The notes under the pieces were generated by a model. That model did no database searches, had not been told where the DNA came from, and saw only the letters and a list, made by a program, of their open reading frames with translations. From Ignavibacteria bacterium (GTDB lineage: Bacteria > Bacteroidota > Ignavibacteria > Kapaibacteriales > Kapaibacteriaceae), in NCBI GenBank assembly GCA_016191145.1, contig JACPPD010000015.1, positions 62,001-126,000 on the forward strand: a DNA stretch of 64,000 bases. Reading direction: 5' to 3'. Shown one piece after another: positions 61,202-64,000 of this stretch (positions are counted from its first letter, which is position 1; every line of letters starts with the position of its first letter). The translations under genes were made by a program, and so were the position numbers.

Positions 61202-62113
61202 ATGCCGACGAATATGGATAGTGTTACTACCTACCTTCATCCCGATGTAGTTGCCAAACTTGGCAGCATGGAGTTGCGCGCCCGCCTTGTTGTAGAAGGC
61301 TTCATAACTGGCTTGCACCGGTCGCCGTTTCATGGTTTCTCTGCTGAGTTCTCCGAACACAGACAGTATCGTCCGGGCGACGCATTAAAACACATCGACT
61401 GGAAAATCTACGGCAGATCCGATAGGTTTTATGTTAAACAATATGAAGATGAGACGAATCTTCGGTGCATGATTGCGCTCGATATGAGTGCTTCCATGGG
61501 TTATGCATCTCCTGGCCACATCACAAAATTTCAGTATGCATCGTATTTGAGTGCGTCGCTATCCTACCTTGTACTTAAACAGAGAGATGCTGCGGGATTG
61601 GCTCTTTATACTACCGATGTTAAAGCCTACATCCCACCCAGGTCGAAGTCGTCATACGCGCGCGAAATCATTCGCAGTCTCGAAGCAGCGCATCCGCAAA
61701 GCACTACCGGGACTGCATTCGCATTGCATCGGTTGGCCGAACGACTTACCCGCAGGGGACTCGTCATCATTATCAGCGATTTATTTGATGAGCCTGCCTC
61801 GCTGCTTCAGGCGCTTCGGCATTTCCGTCACGATAAGCACGACGTCCTTGTCATGCACGTACTCGACCCACGCGAAGTTGATTTCAACTTTACTTCTGCA
61901 GCAGTTTTTAAGGATATGGAAAGCGGTGAGGAGCTCACCACACAGCCGCTGCACATACAGCGCAGCTATCGTGCCGTCTTTGAAGAGTTTTGCACAACGA
62001 TTAAGCGGGGCTGTCATGCGCAGAATGTGGATTATGTTCGCATAACTACAGAAACACCATTTGATGTAGCATTGCGGCAATATTTAAACAAGCGGCATCA
62101 TGTTCACACCTAG
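61202..62113 (+). CDS. DUF58 domain protein (MoxR-associated type)
   Basis: 303-aa protein with the DUF58 signature EHRQYRPGDALKHIDWKIYG (~residue 57) and a vWA-like core with a metal-site-like DMSASMGY (~96) and DLFDEP. Such proteins usually pair with a MoxR AAA+ ATPase; none is in view. It starts 11 bases after the regulator and overlaps dapA by 14 bases. Role unknown. Confidence 0.88.
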   Translation: MPTNMDSVTTYLHPDVVAKLGSMELRARLVVEGFITGLHRSPFHGFSAEFSEHRQYRPGDALKHIDWKIYGRSDRFYVKQYEDETNLRCMIALDMSASMGYASPGHITKFQYASYLSASLSYLVLKQRDAAGLALYTTDVKAYIPPRSKSSYAREIIRSLEAAHPQSTTGTAFALHRLAERLTRRGLVIIISDLFDEPASLLQALRHFRHDKHDVLVMHVLDPREVDFNFTSAAVFKDMESGEELTTQPLHIQRSYRAVFEEFCTTIKRGCHAQNVDYVRITTETPFDVALRQYLNKRHHVHT

Positions 62114-62999
62114 AGGACTATATACAGCAATAATCACTCCGTTTACTTCTTCGGGTGATGTTGCCAAGCACATTTTTTTAAACCTAGTCGACCAGCAAAT
62201 TGCAGCGGGCGTTAACGGAATAGTTGTGTGCGGATCTACCGGCGAAGGGGCAACACTTTCGTCCATCGAAAAACTTGAGCTGTTCCGGTGGGCAACAGAA
62301 CATTCAAACGGCCGCGTTCCCATCATTGCCGGTACCGGATCGAATGATACAAATGCAACAATCGAGTTATCGAGACGGGCAAAACTGTTCGGAGTCGATG
62401 CACTACTCGTAGTTGTTCCCTATTACAACAAACCAACTCCTGCAGGGCAAATAGAACATTTTAGAGCTGTCAGCGATGCCGTAGATCTTCCTCAAATTCT
62501 TTACAATGTGCCGGGACGGACTGCAACAAACATGTCGGCTGCAACTCAGATAAAAATTGCAGAGCTCTGTCCAAACGTTGTTGCCACCAAAGAAGCGTCG
62601 GCTAATCTTGAACAGATAAGTGAAATCATTGGGCATGCACCGCCTACATTCAGCGTATTATCCGGCGACGACTCTCTTACTCTGCCTGTAATTGCGTCTG
62701 GCGGAACCGGCGTTGTCTCTGTAATTTCAAATTATTTACCAAGGACGTTCGGAGCCTTGGTCAAAGCCTGCCTAACGGAAGACTTTCCAAGGGCGCGTGC
62801 AATTCAGGAACGTTTGATTCCCTATTTCAAGGCAAACTTTTTAGAATCAAACCCAATTCCCGTCAAGTACATTATGCATAAGCTGCACTCAGTGCTGCTG
62901 AAATACCGCTTACCTCTAACACCTCCGTCGGATCTTACAGCGGCGGCATTGAACGAAATCGTTGCACCCGTTGAACAGTTGGAGCAGGAATTCGCCTAG
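62100..62999 (+). CDS. dapA: 4-hydroxy-tetrahydrodipicolinate synthase
   Basis: 299-aa TIM-barrel aldolase that condenses pyruvate with aspartate semialdehyde in lysine and diaminopimelate synthesis. CGSTGEGATLS, the catalytic Tyr in ILYNVPGRT and the Schiff-base Lys in VVATKEASAN are present, as is SGDDSLTLP. Related aldolases exist, but these motifs and the length fit DapA. Confidence 0.93.
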   Translation: MFTPRGLYTAIITPFTSSGDVAKHIFLNLVDQQIAAGVNGIVVCGSTGEGATLSSIEKLELFRWATEHSNGRVPIIAGTGSNDTNATIELSRRAKLFGVDALLVVVPYYNKPTPAGQIEHFRAVSDAVDLPQILYNVPGRTATNMSAATQIKIAELCPNVVATKEASANLEQISEIIGHAPPTFSVLSGDDSLTLPVIASGGTGVVSVISNYLPRTFGALVKACLTEDFPRARAIQERLIPYFKANFLESNPIPVKYIMHKLHSVLLKYRLPLTPPSDLTAAALNEIVAPVEQLEQEFA

Positions 63000-63012
63000 A
63001 AAGCCCGTTACC

Positions 63013-63807
63013 ATGAAGCCGCTCTTAATGGGCATCGTCAACTGCACGCCCGACTCCTTCTCCGATGGCGGTCTCTATTACACGCCTTCTTCCGCAGTCG
63101 ATCATGCTCTGCGGCTTCTTGATGATGGCGCGAGTTTTCTTGATGTAGGGGGCGAGAGTACTCGCCCAGGTTCCTATGGCGTGAGTTCGCAGGAAGAACT
63201 GCAGCGCGTGATTCCAGTCATCAAGGGGATTAGGTCTCAAAATACTTCGACGCCGATTTCCATTGATACCTCGAAAGCGGATGTTGCAGAACAGGCCCTG
63301 GATGCTGGCGCTACGATGATCAACGACGTGACGGCCGGTACCGGCGATGAGAGAATGTTTGCAGTTGCAGTAGAACGAAACGTTCCCATAATTCTGATGC
63401 ACATGCAGGGTACTCCCAGGACGATGCAAGACAACACACGGTACGATGATGTTGTTGGAGAAGTGAAATCCTACTTGCAGGAAAGGGTCATCAGGGTAAA
63501 GGAAACGTCTGTCGAATCTCATTCCTCATATAATCAACAAATTTATGTTGATCCCGGAATCGGTTTTAGTAAGACGCCAAGCCAGTGTTTAACGCTCTTA
63601 CACGCGTTGGATGAGTTCGCTGCAGTTGGCCCTGTTCTTGTTGGAATCTCGAGAAAAAGTTTCCTGGGAAAAATTTCGGGAATCGAACACGCAGCCGAAA
63701 GAGATTCGGTTACGGCAGCACTTCACGCCATATTACTTACCAAACCCATAACCATTGCCCGCGTGCACAATGTGGCGCTCATTGCCAGGGTTTTGCAGAT
63801 TCTATAG
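63013..63807 (+). CDS. folP: Dihydropteroate synthase
   Basis: 264-aa TIM-barrel enzyme that joins p-aminobenzoate to the pterin pyrophosphate in folate synthesis. GIVNCTPDSFSDGG at the start, DVGGESTRPGS, INDVTAGTGD, HMQGTPRTMQ and DPGIGFSKT are all family signatures. ATG 63013 gives the normal N-terminus; the frame is open back to 62962 within dapA. The sulfonamide-target loops are of usual form. Confidence 0.95.
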   Translation: MKPLLMGIVNCTPDSFSDGGLYYTPSSAVDHALRLLDDGASFLDVGGESTRPGSYGVSSQEELQRVIPVIKGIRSQNTSTPISIDTSKADVAEQALDAGATMINDVTAGTGDERMFAVAVERNVPIILMHMQGTPRTMQDNTRYDDVVGEVKSYLQERVIRVKETSVESHSSYNQQIYVDPGIGFSKTPSQCLTLLHALDEFAAVGPVLVGISRKSFLGKISGIEHAAERDSVTAALHAILLTKPITIARVHNVALIARVLQIL

Positions 63808-63842
63808 GGTATTCAACAAACCTTAGGTCTACAGAGTCTTTG

Positions 63843-64000
63843 CTAATTCTTACCTCTGAAGGAATCTATTTCGATTCCATATTTCCGGATTTTGTTGTGG
63901 AGCGTTTCTCGGCTGACGCCGAGTATAGCAGCGGCCTTGCTGACGTTGCCTCCGGTACGTTCAAGCGTCTTTTCAACTTTTAGCTTATCCACTCGGGCAA
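63843..64000 (-). CDS. C-terminus of a Fis-type regulator, probably an NtrC-family sigma-54 activator (5' part outside window)
   Basis: The minus frame enters from the right edge and ends at TAG 63843-63845. The 51 visible residues include LERTGGNVSKAAAILGVSRE and TLHNKIRKYGI, the Fis-family helix-turn-helix that ends NtrC-type activators. The AAA+ domain would lie beyond the window, so the class is inferred. It converges with folP across a 35-base gap. Confidence 0.8.
   Translation of the reverse strand, partial: ARVDKLKVEKTLERTGGNVSKAAAILGVSRETLHNKIRKYGIEIDSFRGKN

Overview
The window reads as chromosomal DNA of a Gram-negative bacterium of the Bacteroidota-Chlorobiota group, most like Kapabacteria/Ignavibacteria. 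The signs are type IX secretion (T9SS)-style C-terminal sorting domains, a transketolase split into two genes, a TonB receptor with an N-terminal carboxypeptidase-regulatory-like domain, a DUF2723 membrane protein, and a Sec/lipoprotein-type (clade II) nitrous oxide reductase. The phylum-level placement is inference from gene content; no 16S gene is present.

Layout. 1-3744 (-): 5' part of a very large secreted protein (IgGFc-binding-like region plus HYDIN/choice-of-anchor-D repeats), running off the left edge. 4037-8904 (+): split transketolase, CCA-adding enzyme, a small membrane protein and a MEMO-family protein. 9191-13925 (+): rplM-rpsI-rpsB-tsf-pyrH-frr-queC, preceded by a GC-rich palindromic repeat array. 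14173-23803 (+): six genes for exported proteins, two of them giant, repetitive and fibre-like, closed by a strong terminator. 24178-29524 (+): rpsD (after a second array of the same palindromic family), a ROK kinase, a DUF2723 protein and a rhomboid protease.

29757-40507 is an accessory, more AT-rich region behind a tRNA-Pro gene. It holds a DUF1778/GNAT toxin-antitoxin pair with a three-site operator, a restriction-enzyme remnant, a run of small exported proteins ending in a beta-propeller-like lipoprotein and a CxxC thioredoxin-like protein, an insertion-sequence scrap, an M1 aminopeptidase and a T9SS-sorted protein. Scattered through it are four copies (two partial) of a ~280-bp repeat. 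Three copies keep a 33-34 codon minus-strand reading frame of almost the same length despite many base changes.

40596-45260 (+): nadA-nadB and a large T9SS-type beta-propeller protein. 45347-47648: a decay zone with a T9SS-domain scrap and two frame-broken outer-membrane-barrel genes around an intact DUF4136 lipoprotein gene. 47762-50608 (-): TonB-dependent receptor. 50718-57677 (-): a denitrification operon in transcription order RIC (NO/Fe-S repair), lipoprotein cytochrome c, nosZ, membrane ORF, nosL, nosD, nosF, nosY, with an FNR/Dnr-type TGAT-N4-ATCA site upstream. 58025-63807 (+): MarR regulator, NadE, NarL-type response regulator, DUF58 protein, dapA, folP. The right edge holds the Fis-type C-terminus of a probable sigma-54 activator (-).

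How the genes work together. The nos operon should reduce N2O at the membrane: cytochrome c feeds NosZ, NosL/NosDFY supply copper and sulfur for the CuZ site, and RIC repairs NO damage. NadA, NadB and NadE cover the start and end of de novo NAD synthesis. The secreted genes at 1-3.7, 14-24 and 38-45 kb point to a heavily decorated cell surface. The best candidates for something undescribed are the repeat family with the conserved mini-ORF, the small-peptide/propeller/CxxC cluster, the fibre operon, and the palindrome arrays in front of two ribosomal-protein transcription units.
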